Below, piece after piece: positions 54,516 through 62,114 of a stretch of 64,000 bases of DNA. Position 1 is the stretch's first letter, and every line of letters starts with the position of its first letter. The notes under the pieces are model-generated. The model made no database searches, had not been told where the DNA came from, and saw only the letters and a list, made by a program, of their open reading frames with translations. This DNA is from an uncultured Acetatifactor sp. GTDB lineage: Bacteria; Bacillota; Clostridia; Lachnospirales; Lachnospiraceae. A program made the position numbers and the translations under genes. The stretch is from NCBI GenBank assembly GCA_947581865.1, contig CANPWA010000010.1:21326-85325 (forward strand). Direction: 5' to 3'.

Positions 54516-56717
54516 TTATCGGCCTCCGTTATTCTCCGGAAAATCCTTTTCCTCCGGCAGCATATCCGGCAGTTGTTCCTCCAAGCCGGCAGGATCCGTC
54601 TGGGGATGATAGCCTTCGCCCTGCGCCGCCGCAGTCACAAGTTTTGTATAAACCACATCGTCCGGTTCGGCTGCGATCGCCAGCGCCTGCGCCTCTGTCA
54701 ATCCGTATTTTTCCTGCAGGATCCCAAGCATCTGGCTGTAAACTTCACCGACTTCGTCATGGGCATTCCACCGGCCGGCATACTCATAGAGCGCCGGATA
54801 ATCGTTTACCGACTGGATCAGCACGTCCAACGCCTCCGTCTCAGCCCCCTCATCTGCCAGGAGTTCATACTCCCGCATCCACAGCCGGATCCGCAGGATA
54901 CTCTCCGATTTGCCAAACATCACCTGCTCGGATTCGTTCAGCTCTCTTCCGTACAATTCCTGATAGCAGGTCTTGTAATCCTCCTCATAAAATGCTTTCC
55001 TCGCCTGACGCTTTGTCAGGAAGTCTCCGCCCAGATTGATCAGAAGCATAATGACAAGGATCATGGACACACTCACCACGATCACAGGCATCAGCTTCTT
55101 AAGGGTGATCCTGCTCCCGGGTTCTACAGGGGCTTTCTCTTTCGGCTCTTTGACCTTTTTAGGCTTCCTGGGCTTTTTCTTTCCCTTACCGCCTTCCTCC
55201 TCTGATTCCTCAAACTCCTCCCCGGAGTTCTTTCCTTTTTGCCTGTTCTTTTTCCCCTTCTTCTTTTTCCCTTTTTTGCCCAACTCCTCCTGATCCATTT
55301 CGTCAAGGACCTGTCTGTTCTCGTCAGACATCGGTATATTCTCCGTCCCTCTCTCGGGCTCCTCATCCTCGTCTTCCTCGGTCAAAAAATCCAGGATCCG
55401 GGCAAAGAAACTTTTCTTCTTTTGTTCTCCGTTTTCTGCCCCGTCCACAGGCAATCCATCCTCAGGAGATCCGCCCTCAGGAGATCCGTCCGCAAACAGA
55501 TTCGGGTCAAACAGCTCGTCGAGGGAGGAATCCTCCCCCATGTTTCTGTCCGTCTTTTCCGGGTCATTGACGCCGGCGCCGCCAAGATCACCGGCTCCAA
55601 ATATCAGATCCGCATCCGCAGGATCGATCACCACATCGGCGGCTTCCCCTAAAACTACATCCTCATTGGCAGCCGGCGCCGCCATTTCCTCCGTGCCGTC
55701 CTTGCTTTGTGCTGCATTCTTCGCTGCATTTCTTGCCTGCCTTGCAGCCAGTTTCTCCGCTTTTTTGGCTTCCCTTGCCGCCTTTTTGGCAGCAGCCTTT
55801 TCCTCTTTTAAGCGCTTTTTCTCCAATGCTTTTTTCTGGCGCGGGGTCAGTTCCCCCTCCTCGTCATCCTCCAGATTTTCCAATAGCGACAGCATGTCCT
55901 CCTTACCGTCATCCGTCCCTGTATCATCGGAAAGATTCTGCAGCGCGGCGATCAGATCCTCATCCACCGCCTCATTATTGTCAGACTTCTGCAGCATGTC
56001 ATGAATATCCTGCAGATCGTCATTTTCTTCCGCGCCTTCCCCCAGAAGACTCATTAAGTCCTCTTCATCCGTTTTCTCTCCGTCTGACGCATCCTCCATA
56101 CGGTTTGTCCGCAAAATCTGCTCTATCTGTTCCTCTGACATTCCGCCAGGCTCATCTTCAGCCTCGTTCTCGGTCTCGCTGATCTCTCCCCGCATAAACC
56201 CGAGCAGTTCTTCCATCTCGTCTGACATGGAGCGATCCTGCTCTGTGACCGTCTCATCCTCCGGAAGACGCTCCACATAAATTGTCCCCTCGTCGTCCTC
56301 GGCGGTGGAAAGCACATCCGAAGCAATATCCTCCTCCGGATCCGTCTCTCCCTCGTCCCTTTTCTGCCCGAACATAGTCTCCTGCGTCAGAATATCCGCT
56401 TCATTGGCTTCTACGGTTATGATTTCCGGTTCGGCTTCCGGTTCCTGTCGGGCTTCCGGCTGCGGTTCCGGTTCGGCTTCCGGTTCCTGTCGGGCTTCCG
56501 GCTGCGGTTCCGGTTCGGCTTCCGACTCCTGTCGGGCTTCCGGCTGGATCGGAGATTCCGCCTCCGGTTCCTCATATGGAGCAGCATCGACAAAATCATC
56601 TTCCCGGGCAGGCGCTTCTTTCGGAAGGTCGGAATCCTCTCCCTCTTCCTTCGTCTGTTCCGTATCTTCCATCAGCCCTCTCAGGAGCCGGTCTAAATAA
56701 TCTTCCTGTGAAGTCAT
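54516..56717 (-). CDS. large acidic, repeat-bearing single-pass membrane protein of unknown function
   Basis: 733 residues. Residues 1-270 are very acidic and low in complexity, with three 14-residue repeats (EARQEPEAEPEPQP-like, about 57-98). Residues 285-340 are basic and coiled-coil-like (KKALEKKRLKEEKAAAKKAA), and a Lys-rich stretch ends before one membrane segment (VIVVSVSMILVIMLLINLGG, about 553-573). The last 155 residues are a helical, soluble domain with GREL, LYEYAGRW and LTEAQALAIAA, somewhat TPR-like. The N-terminus is probably cytoplasmic and the C-terminus outside. No family was recognised. It ends one base before hisH. Confidence 0.75.
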   Translation of the reverse strand: MTSQEDYLDRLLRGLMEDTEQTKEEGEDSDLPKEAPAREDDFVDAAPYEEPEAESPIQPEARQESEAEPEPQPEARQEPEAEPEPQPEARQEPEAEPEIITVEANEADILTQETMFGQKRDEGETDPEEDIASDVLSTAEDDEGTIYVERLPEDETVTEQDRSMSDEMEELLGFMRGEISETENEAEDEPGGMSEEQIEQILRTNRMEDASDGEKTDEEDLMSLLGEGAEENDDLQDIHDMLQKSDNNEAVDEDLIAALQNLSDDTGTDDGKEDMLSLLENLEDDEEGELTPRQKKALEKKRLKEEKAAAKKAAREAKKAEKLAARQARNAAKNAAQSKDGTEEMAAPAANEDVVLGEAADVVIDPADADLIFGAGDLGGAGVNDPEKTDRNMGEDSSLDELFDPNLFADGSPEGGSPEDGLPVDGAENGEQKKKSFFARILDFLTEEDEDEEPERGTENIPMSDENRQVLDEMDQEELGKKGKKKKGKKNRQKGKNSGEEFEESEEEGGKGKKKPRKPKKVKEPKEKAPVEPGSRITLKKLMPVIVVSVSMILVIMLLINLGGDFLTKRQARKAFYEEDYKTCYQELYGRELNESEQVMFGKSESILRIRLWMREYELLADEGAETEALDVLIQSVNDYPALYEYAGRWNAHDEVGEVYSQMLGILQEKYGLTEAQALAIAAEPDDVVYTKLVTAAAQGEGYHPQTDPAGLEEQLPDMLPEEKDFPENNGGR
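56428..56546. repeat. three 42-bp direct repeats within the acidic protein gene
   Basis: Near-identical 42-bp units start at 56428, 56470 and 56512; the third is cut short by a few changes. Each encodes one 14-residue Glu/Pro/Gln-rich unit, so copy number can vary without loss of frame. Confidence 0.85.
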
Positions 56718-56757
56718 ACGATCTCCTCATCTTTCCAATAGTACTCTGTTTTATAGT

Positions 56758-57582
56758 TTAACACAGGTCCTGCAACCAATCAATCGCATTCTTCGCAATT
56801 CCCATCCCTTTTTCCGACAATTCCTCCGTCAGCTGATACAGAGATTCATGAACCCTGTAGAATTTTGCCTTTTGATTAAAATACGCAATTTTTTCAAACG
56901 GAAAACGGATGACCGAGGGAAACCGCATCCCTACTCCCAGCTCCAGGACGACAAGCTTCTTATTCAGCGTGCCCTGCAGCCACTTCGTATAATTCTGCCA
57001 TTCCCGCAGATACCCCTGCTCATCATACCGGGTACTGTACACATTATTCAGTTCCAGCCGATTCTTACACGCAGGACAGTCTCCCTGCACATCCATCCGC
57101 AGCAGCCCGCTGTCAAAGCCCCCTGCCCTCCAATTTTGAAGCATCGCTCTCACATGCGCCCCTTCTCCGTCACTCACCGGGCGCAGATGTTCCCCGCAGG
57201 AAGGTGTACACTGCCAGCGCCGATCAGAGCCGCAGGGCATGACAAGTCTGCCCTCACGCCACGGGATCCCGGCAATGTCCCCGTTGGTGGATACGGAGAC
57301 AACAAAATAATTTTTTTCAGCCAGACAATCCGCCAGCCTGTGCAGCCCTGCCTTTATTCTGTCTGTCTCCTCCATCTCATCCCGAAAGATTCCCTGCCAC
57401 ATCGGGATCAGAGAAGAAAAGCCCGGATCCTCCAACAATTTTTTCCCACAGCCATAGTCTTCTGCGGCACGCATATTGCGTGTAGAGTCAAATTCTTCTC
57501 CCAGCCCAATCAAAACCATGTCTGCCGCAGAAATTTTCTCTTTCACATCCTGTATACGGCTCCCCGTCGTCTCATCCTGCAT
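56758..57582 (-). CDS. Sir2-like NAD-binding-fold protein with zinc cysteines
   Basis: 274 residues. Pattern of the Sir2 fold: VLIGLGEEFD near the N-terminus in place of GAGxS, STNGDIAG in place of the QN-D motif, four cysteines (CTPSC and CPACKN) for zinc, and LVVLELGVGMRFPSVIRFP as the late Rossmann strand. The catalytic His of deacetylases (HG) appears as MPCGSD, that is Cys. It may therefore be inactive as a deacetylase or do another NAD-linked reaction. It stands alone between a terminator and the acidic protein gene. Confidence 0.72.
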   Translation of the reverse strand: MQDETTGSRIQDVKEKISAADMVLIGLGEEFDSTRNMRAAEDYGCGKKLLEDPGFSSLIPMWQGIFRDEMEETDRIKAGLHRLADCLAEKNYFVVSVSTNGDIAGIPWREGRLVMPCGSDRRWQCTPSCGEHLRPVSDGEGAHVRAMLQNWRAGGFDSGLLRMDVQGDCPACKNRLELNNVYSTRYDEQGYLREWQNYTKWLQGTLNKKLVVLELGVGMRFPSVIRFPFEKIAYFNQKAKFYRVHESLYQLTEELSEKGMGIAKNAIDWLQDLC

Positions 57583-57720
57583 ATCCGTTCTTACCCTGTA
57601 CTCCTGCCTTGATCCGTTTCTCTTCTATCCGCTTCCTCTGCTTCCCTTGACGGAAAGCGTGCTTTGTGTACTTTCTCTTGTCGTGATAATTCTCCTGTCG
57701 TGATACTGTCATGATAACGG

Positions 57721-57749
57721 AAAAAAGCCGGGAAGCCCCCAGCTTTTTT
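57721..57749 (-). terminator. intrinsic terminator after cheV
   Basis: Twelve-bp stem (57738-57749 with 57721-57732, one T-G pair) with a 5-base loop. The stem ends in A6/T6, so it may work in either direction. It lies 45 bases past the cheV stop. Confidence 0.82.
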
Positions 57750-57795
57750 CCCTTTATCCGATCTATCAGATCCGCGATTTCTGTAATTGCCAGTC

Positions 57796-58707
57796 TCAGT
57801 CAAGCAGATGTTTCTCAGCGACCAAGGCATCCACCACTTTGACCAGATTGCCTATTTCCGGTTTGGACAGCTGAGCATCTGCCCCCAGCGCTTCTCCCTT
57901 TCTCTTCATCTCGTCATTGACCAGAGAGGAGAAAATCACAATGGGAATGTTCATTGTCTCCGGATCTTCCTTCACCAGCTTGGTGAGACGATGTCCGTCC
58001 ATCTCGGGCATCTCTATATCCGTGATGATCACACGGACATGCTCCCGCAGCGTTCCGTCCGCCTTGCACTGACGAATCACATCATAGGCTTTCTGACCGT
58101 TTTCCGTGTGGATCAGATTATTATACCCGGCAGTCCTCAGGGAGTCCACGATCAATTTGTTCAACAGAGGGGAATCCTCTGCGATCAGGATCGGGACATC
58201 CACTCTGCTGCGCTCACCCAGTTCTGTGATCTCAGAAAGTTTTAATCCCGTCTCGGGATTGATGTCCGTGACGATCTTCTCAAAATCCAAAATAATGATC
58301 AACTTGCCATCCTGCTTAATGATACCGGTGGCAACGCTCTCCTCCGTAGTGGAAATGGTGGCATCAGGTTTAATGATATCCCTCCAGGAAACACGGTGTA
58401 TTCCTTTTACCTCCTCCACATGGAACGCAATATCCAGCTTATTGAAATTCGTTATGATGAACAGCCCGCCGGCACCGGACTCACCCCGTCCAAGGCAATT
58501 TTTCAGATCGATCGCCGTAATCATCGTATCTCGGGGCATGAAGATGCCTTCAATACTGGGATGCGAATTGGGAACCGGCGTTACGGGCTGATATGTGATG
58601 ATCTCCTTAATCTTCGCTACATTGATACCGTAGGAGTTGCCATCCATGGTAAACTCAAGGACCTCCAGCTCATTTGTTCCGTTTTCCAGCAATATCTTTG
58701 TATCCAT
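57796..58707 (-). CDS. cheV: chemotaxis coupling/receiver protein CheV
   Basis: 303 residues. Residues 1-150 are a CheW-like domain (ELEVLEFTMDGNSYGINVAKIKEI, TPVPNSHPSIEGIFMPR). Residues 170-300 are a receiver with phosphoacceptor Asp in IITDIEMPEMDGHRL and Lys in AQLSKPE. CheV couples chemoreceptors to CheA and aids adaptation. No other chemotaxis gene is nearby, so it acts with distant partners. ATG with GAGGTAGAAGA upstream. Confidence 0.93.
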   Translation of the reverse strand: MDTKILLENGTNELEVLEFTMDGNSYGINVAKIKEIITYQPVTPVPNSHPSIEGIFMPRDTMITAIDLKNCLGRGESGAGGLFIITNFNKLDIAFHVEEVKGIHRVSWRDIIKPDATISTTEESVATGIIKQDGKLIIILDFEKIVTDINPETGLKLSEITELGERSRVDVPILIAEDSPLLNKLIVDSLRTAGYNNLIHTENGQKAYDVIRQCKADGTLREHVRVIITDIEMPEMDGHRLTKLVKEDPETMNIPIVIFSSLVNDEMKRKGEALGADAQLSKPEIGNLVKVVDALVAEKHLLD

Positions 58708-58814
58708 TCTTCTACCTCACTGATTATGATTATGGACAAAAGGCAGCCCTTCCTATGGAACTTTTCTGTCACAATGCACAAGCCCCTTAAACAGTTCATG
58801 CCTTAAACAAGTTT

Positions 58815-58842
58815 ATTATATCATATTTCACAGAAAATGGAA
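58815..58842 (-). promoter_or_regulatory. cheV promoter with extended -10
   Basis: TGATATAAT (extended -10, TATAAT at 58815-58820) with a weak -35 TTCCAT (58837-58842) and a 16-base spacer on the minus strand, about 110 bases before the cheV ATG. Confidence 0.55.
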
Positions 58843-58954
58843 CCATATTTTCAAAAAATTGTGAAAAAAAGAAGGACAGCCTATGCCGTGTGCCGATAAG
58901 ACAGTAATCTGAGAAAACTACAAAATCGGCATCTGCCAAGCAGGATTGGACAAC

Positions 58955-58997
58955 AAAACAGGCGGCACTCAACTTCGGTTGGGTGCTGCCTGTTTTT
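58955..58997. terminator. terminator-like hairpin at the chromosome/element boundary
   Basis: Fifteen-bp stem (58959-58973 with 58978-58992, some G-T pairs) with a TTCG tetraloop; five T residues follow on the plus strand and an AAAA run precedes it. UUCG loops are very stable. It lies where gene direction and character change. Confidence 0.75.
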
Positions 58998-59291
58998 GTA
59001 CATCTAAGGGTTGAGAATCACCTGTTTTTTGCGCTGAAAAGCAAGGATAGCGAAAAGGGTGAAATAGTTATCGCCTCTGTGCGGTTCTTTTGTGAAACAG
59101 CGAATCACTGCATAGCGGATACCGTTCGCTGGGAAGTGCGTATATTTGCGGTCAAGCAAAATACCCCTCAAAACCGTAAAGTCGATAGATAGGTATTTCG
59201 ATGCAGAGTATGATTGACACTGTTAGAATCGAAAAATCAGAATTTAGCACACAATAATATTGCTAAATGGCGATAACTTCCGTCGTGCCTA
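58998..59291. other. region without a convincing gene
   Basis: About 290 bases. A 69-codon plus-strand frame (58983-59192) crosses it but starts inside the terminator hairpin and has no ribosome site. A TTGACA near 59212 lacks a -10. I see nothing firm here; it may be the decayed edge of the element. Confidence 0.3.
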
Positions 59292-59333
59292 TTGAAAATA
59301 GAATGATTGCTGTGTTATACTGTGTGTACACAC
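59292..59333 (+). promoter_or_regulatory. promoter with a 12-bp palindrome at the start site
   Basis: TTGAAA (59292-59297), 18-base spacer, TATACT (59316-59321) on the plus strand. A perfect palindrome, GTGTGTACACAC (59322-59333), follows at once, where a repressor would block initiation. It should drive the cassette beginning at 59340/59499. Confidence 0.65.
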
Positions 59334-59339
59334 GAACGA

Positions 59340-59474
59340 GTGGGCACGTTTGACGATCTGATCTACAATGACCTGCTGACGTATGCCGTCATCGTTTTGA
59401 ATGGCGATTCAAAGGCGCATCTCGAAGTGGTCACGGAATATCAGCCTTTAGATCAGGCTCAATTATTATCATGA
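59340..59474 (+). pseudogene. short truncated coding fragment
   Basis: 44 codons from a GTG, reading GTFDDLIYNDLLTYAVIVLNG and ending QPLDQAQLLS, then stop. No ribosome site is seen before the GTG. It looks like the C-terminal end of a longer element protein. The family is not recognised. Confidence 0.35.
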
Positions 59475-59498
59475 AGCAGACGATTGGAGAGATACCAT

Positions 59499-60221
59499 AT
59501 GACGATCAACTGTGTATGGGAGCATAACGGCAGAGACACCTTGCTTTATGCGGTGGATTTTGTAGGTGCATACACCCGCGGAGAAACATTGGAAGCCGCT
59601 GTCCGGAAAATGCAAGCAGAAATATGCTCTTATCTCAAATGGTGCGGCAAAAAAGCAGTAACAAGCATGGATATCGCCATCATCGAAGAAAAGGTTTCCG
59701 AGCTTGCGATCTGCGACGCGGACTCTGATGTGCTTTTTGAAAGTGAAAAAGCACCGCTGACAGCAGAAGAATATAAAAAGTTAAAGGCACTTGCGCTGAA
59801 ATCAGCGCAGGATTTTCTTGCCTTGTATGATTCTGTTCCCGATAAGAATGCAACGGCTGCTCCCGAACGCAAGACCTTTTACGGCAAAGTTCCGCGCTCT
59901 GCTGATGAAATGTACGAGCATACAAAGAATGTGAATACATATTATTTTGCGGAGATTGCTGTGGATGCCGATCATGACGGCAACATATACGAATGCCGCA
60001 AGCGGGGATTTGAATCGCTTGAATCTAACCCTGATTTTCTGCAAAATACCGTCAGAAAAGGCAGCTATGGCGAGGATTGGTCACTGCGTAAAGTCCTGCG
60101 CCGTTTTATCTGGCATGACCGCATTCACGCCAAGGCAATGTATCGAATGGCTACAAAAGTTTTTGGTGCGGAGAGCATTGAAAATCCGTTTTACTTTTTT
60201 GAGGAAGGAGTTTTAACATAA
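59499..60221 (+). CDS. HicB-like/DinB-like two-domain protein of the element
   Basis: About 240 residues from MTINCVWEHNGRDTLLYAVD. Residues 1-60 read like a HicB-type fold (DFVGAYTRGETLEAAVRKM compares with the FPGCYTQGDTLEEA pattern). The remainder ends with a DinB-superfamily-like helix (LRRFIWHDRIHAKAMYRMA, with two His) preceded by a 110-residue linker region. ATG at 59499 with GGAGAG nine bases upstream; a TTG five codons earlier is possible. Its stop overlaps the next start (TAATG). The role is unknown; resemblance to an antitoxin half is weak. Confidence 0.6.
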   Translation: MTINCVWEHNGRDTLLYAVDFVGAYTRGETLEAAVRKMQAEICSYLKWCGKKAVTSMDIAIIEEKVSELAICDADSDVLFESEKAPLTAEEYKKLKALALKSAQDFLALYDSVPDKNATAAPERKTFYGKVPRSADEMYEHTKNVNTYYFAEIAVDADHDGNIYECRKRGFESLESNPDFLQNTVRKGSYGEDWSLRKVLRRFIWHDRIHAKAMYRMATKVFGAESIENPFYFFEEGVLT

Positions 60222-60670
60222 TGGCAAGAACCGAAACGGTTGAATTTACAAATATGTGCATGATCTGTGATGGCAGCCGAGTTGTCGTGATCGACCGGAA
60301 AAAACGGGACTGGCCGGGCATCACCTTCCCCGGAGGTCATATAGAGCCGGGAGAATCCTTTACGGATGCCGTGATTCGTGAGGTGCAGGAGGAAACTGGA
60401 CTGCATATCCGTTCTCCCCAGCTCTGCGGTATCAAAGACTGGTGTGAAAATCAGTGCAGGTTTGTTGTGCTGCTTTATAAGACAACTTGTTTTGATGGCG
60501 AATTACATTCCAGCTCCGAAGGTCGGGTTTGGTGGGAAGATATTGCCAATCTGCCTAATCTCAAGTTGTCTTTGGATATGCGTGATATGCTACGGGTTTT
60601 CAAAGAAGAAAATCTGAGCGAGTTCTTCTACTATCAAGAAAGCAGTGCATGGAAGTATGTCTTGAAATAG
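60221..60670 (+). CDS. NUDIX hydrolase (MutT-like)
   Basis: 149 residues. The NUDIX box is complete: GGHIEPGESFTDAV followed by REVQEETGL (about 33-56). Substrate side features (CMICDGSRVVVIDRKKRDWPG, VWWEDIANLPNL) resemble 8-oxo-dGTP diphosphatases. It cleaves a nucleoside diphosphate linked to another group; the exact substrate is unknown. The start codon shares its A with the upstream stop (TAATG), and GAGGAAGGAG lies before it. Confidence 0.9.
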   Translation: MARTETVEFTNMCMICDGSRVVVIDRKKRDWPGITFPGGHIEPGESFTDAVIREVQEETGLHIRSPQLCGIKDWCENQCRFVVLLYKTTCFDGELHSSSEGRVWWEDIANLPNLKLSLDMRDMLRVFKEENLSEFFYYQESSAWKYVLK

Positions 60671-60685
60671 CAAAACGGTGAGGAT

Positions 60686-61042
60686 ATGAAATACGATCAT
60701 GATTTTTGGAGTGCGATCGATACGCTTGTATCTTCTGGGAAAATTGTAATTGACAGGCCGAAAGGCAGCACGCATCCCCGGTTTCCGCATATCCGGTATG
60801 ACGTGGATTACGGCTATATTGAAAATACCACATCTATGGATGGCGATGGCATAGACGTTTGGAAAGGCTCTCTATCTTCTGTCAATGTCAATGCTATCAT
60901 TTGCACTGTTGATCTGCTAAAAAGGGATTCCGAGATCAAGCTGCTAATCGGCTGTACGGAAGATGAAATGAAAACCGTCTGCGATTTCCATAATGATTCG
61001 GAGCTTATGAAAGGAATACTGATACGCAGAGAGGTAGAATAA
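60686..61042 (+). CDS. small inorganic-pyrophosphatase-like protein
   Basis: 118 residues. RFPHIRYDVDYGYIENTTSMDGDGIDVWKGS matches the active-site region of soluble family I pyrophosphatases (Y-x-DYG-Y then DGD-x-D), split here over residues 31-61. It is shorter than typical (about 175 residues), as in a group of phage/element-borne relatives. It probably cleaves pyrophosphate or a related nucleotide product. It is 15 bases after the NUDIX gene and overlaps the next start (TAATG). Key C-terminal residues are not all recognisable. Confidence 0.82.
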   Translation: MKYDHDFWSAIDTLVSSGKIVIDRPKGSTHPRFPHIRYDVDYGYIENTTSMDGDGIDVWKGSLSSVNVNAIICTVDLLKRDSEIKLLIGCTEDEMKTVCDFHNDSELMKGILIRREVE

Positions 61043-61236
61043 TGCCAGACAACAGGAATCGCAAGCGACCGATACAGGTCAAATTCTTCGTAGATGAAAA
61101 AGAACTCAGCTTGATAAAGGTGAGGATGGCGCAGCTTGGTATAGAGAATATGAGCGCCTACCTTCGCAAAATGGCAATCGACGGGTATGCGTCAAAACCA
61201 GATTTGCCTGAACGCCGTGAGCCGAAAAATCCCTGA
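61042..61236 (+). CDS. MobC-like mobilisation protein, short
   Basis: 64 residues. RKRPIQVKFFVDEKELSLIK then MAQLGIENMSAYLRKMAIDGY is the ribbon-helix-helix core of MobC/relaxosome accessory proteins. The C-terminal part found in full-length proteins (100-120 residues) is missing, and no relaxase gene follows. It may still bind an origin of transfer. Start overlaps the stop of the previous gene. Confidence 0.7.
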   Translation: MPDNRNRKRPIQVKFFVDEKELSLIKVRMAQLGIENMSAYLRKMAIDGYASKPDLPERREPKNP

Positions 61237-61718
61237 CTCACTTTCCGAAGATAGATTGATGTTCAGCTCCGCAGGAGCGCAGCCGATTTCTTAGAAATCG
61301 TTAAAGGGTTTGGGATGTTTCCCAACAAGATTTTGCAAAAGGTCAGCAAGGCTGAAATGTTGCAAAACGCACGAGTGGGTACCGCCGTGCATTGCTTGCC
61401 AGAATGGCAAGCTCCGGTGTGGGTACTCACCGGATTTGCTTGCTATTCTGCAAGGAAATCCCGGTCGCCCCACGCCGGTTTTCGCAAGTGTAGCTACACT
61501 TGCTGTGCTTGCTATTCTCCGTTTCCCATGTTAGCAAGCGCCATTTCCTTAAATGGAAATCGGCGGCAACCGCCGCCTTGTCTGCCAAAAAGCGAAACGG
61601 ACGGGCGCTGTCAATGGCGGCGCAGCCGTTCATCTTGACCATTGACGGTGTTCGTCCATTTTGCTACTCCGACTATAATTTTGAATGAAATGATCCGAAG
61701 CTAAGGAGGCTTGACGAA
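61237..61718. other. noncoding stretch rich in palindromes, possible oriT or structured RNA
   Basis: About 480 bases without a gene. Inverted repeats include 61266-61278, 61284-61300, 61331-61338 with 61360-61367, 61394-61412, 61414-61433, a perfect 20-bp palindrome at 61484-61503, and a GTCAATGG/CCATTGAC pair near 61608-61643. Position beside a MobC-like gene suggests an origin of transfer or remains of one; several hairpins could also be a regulatory RNA. Confidence 0.55.
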
Positions 61719-62114
61719 GTGAATCCAAAAGAAAATGACAATGAGATCATCGAACTGACTGACGAAGAACTGGACGAGATTTTTGCCGACGATGATTTTG
61801 ATAACGGAGAGGAGGACGGTGAAATCCGCTCGTTTTATTTCTCCAATCCTGACCCGTATGCCAAGGTCAAGCCACGCCCCGACGATGCCCCCAAGAGGGA
61901 GTTTTCTTTCGATGAAAAAGGCAACATCGTGGTGAAAAATCCGTCCGCCTTTTGGCTGCCCGATGTCAAAATCGTGGAGGAACACGGCGGCACGGAATAC
62001 ACCGTAACCGGCAGCTACGAGGGTGCGGAAACCCTCGACAAGAAGCTCAGACGCATTATGGAGCAGAACGCCGCCGATGATAAAAACGGTATCACGGAGG
62101 ACGCCGATGAGTAA
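61719..62114 (+). CDS. small acidic element protein of unknown function
   Basis: 131 residues, strongly acidic at the N-terminus (ELTDEELDEIFADDDFDNGEE). The middle has FSFDEKGNIVVKNPSAFWLPD and VEEHGGTEYTVTGSYEG. GTG start at 61719 with AAGGAGG ten bases upstream. Such small proteins often precede the recombinase in clostridial elements, but I cannot give a function. It overlaps the recombinase start by eight bases. Confidence 0.7.
   Translation: MNPKENDNEIIELTDEELDEIFADDDFDNGEEDGEIRSFYFSNPDPYAKVKPRPDDAPKREFSFDEKGNIVVKNPSAFWLPDVKIVEEHGGTEYTVTGSYEGAETLDKKLRRIMEQNAADDKNGITEDADE

Noticed and set aside
58983..59192. 69-codon plus-strand frame after the TTCG hairpin
   Set aside because: It starts within the terminator stem, has no ribosome site and shows no family resemblance.
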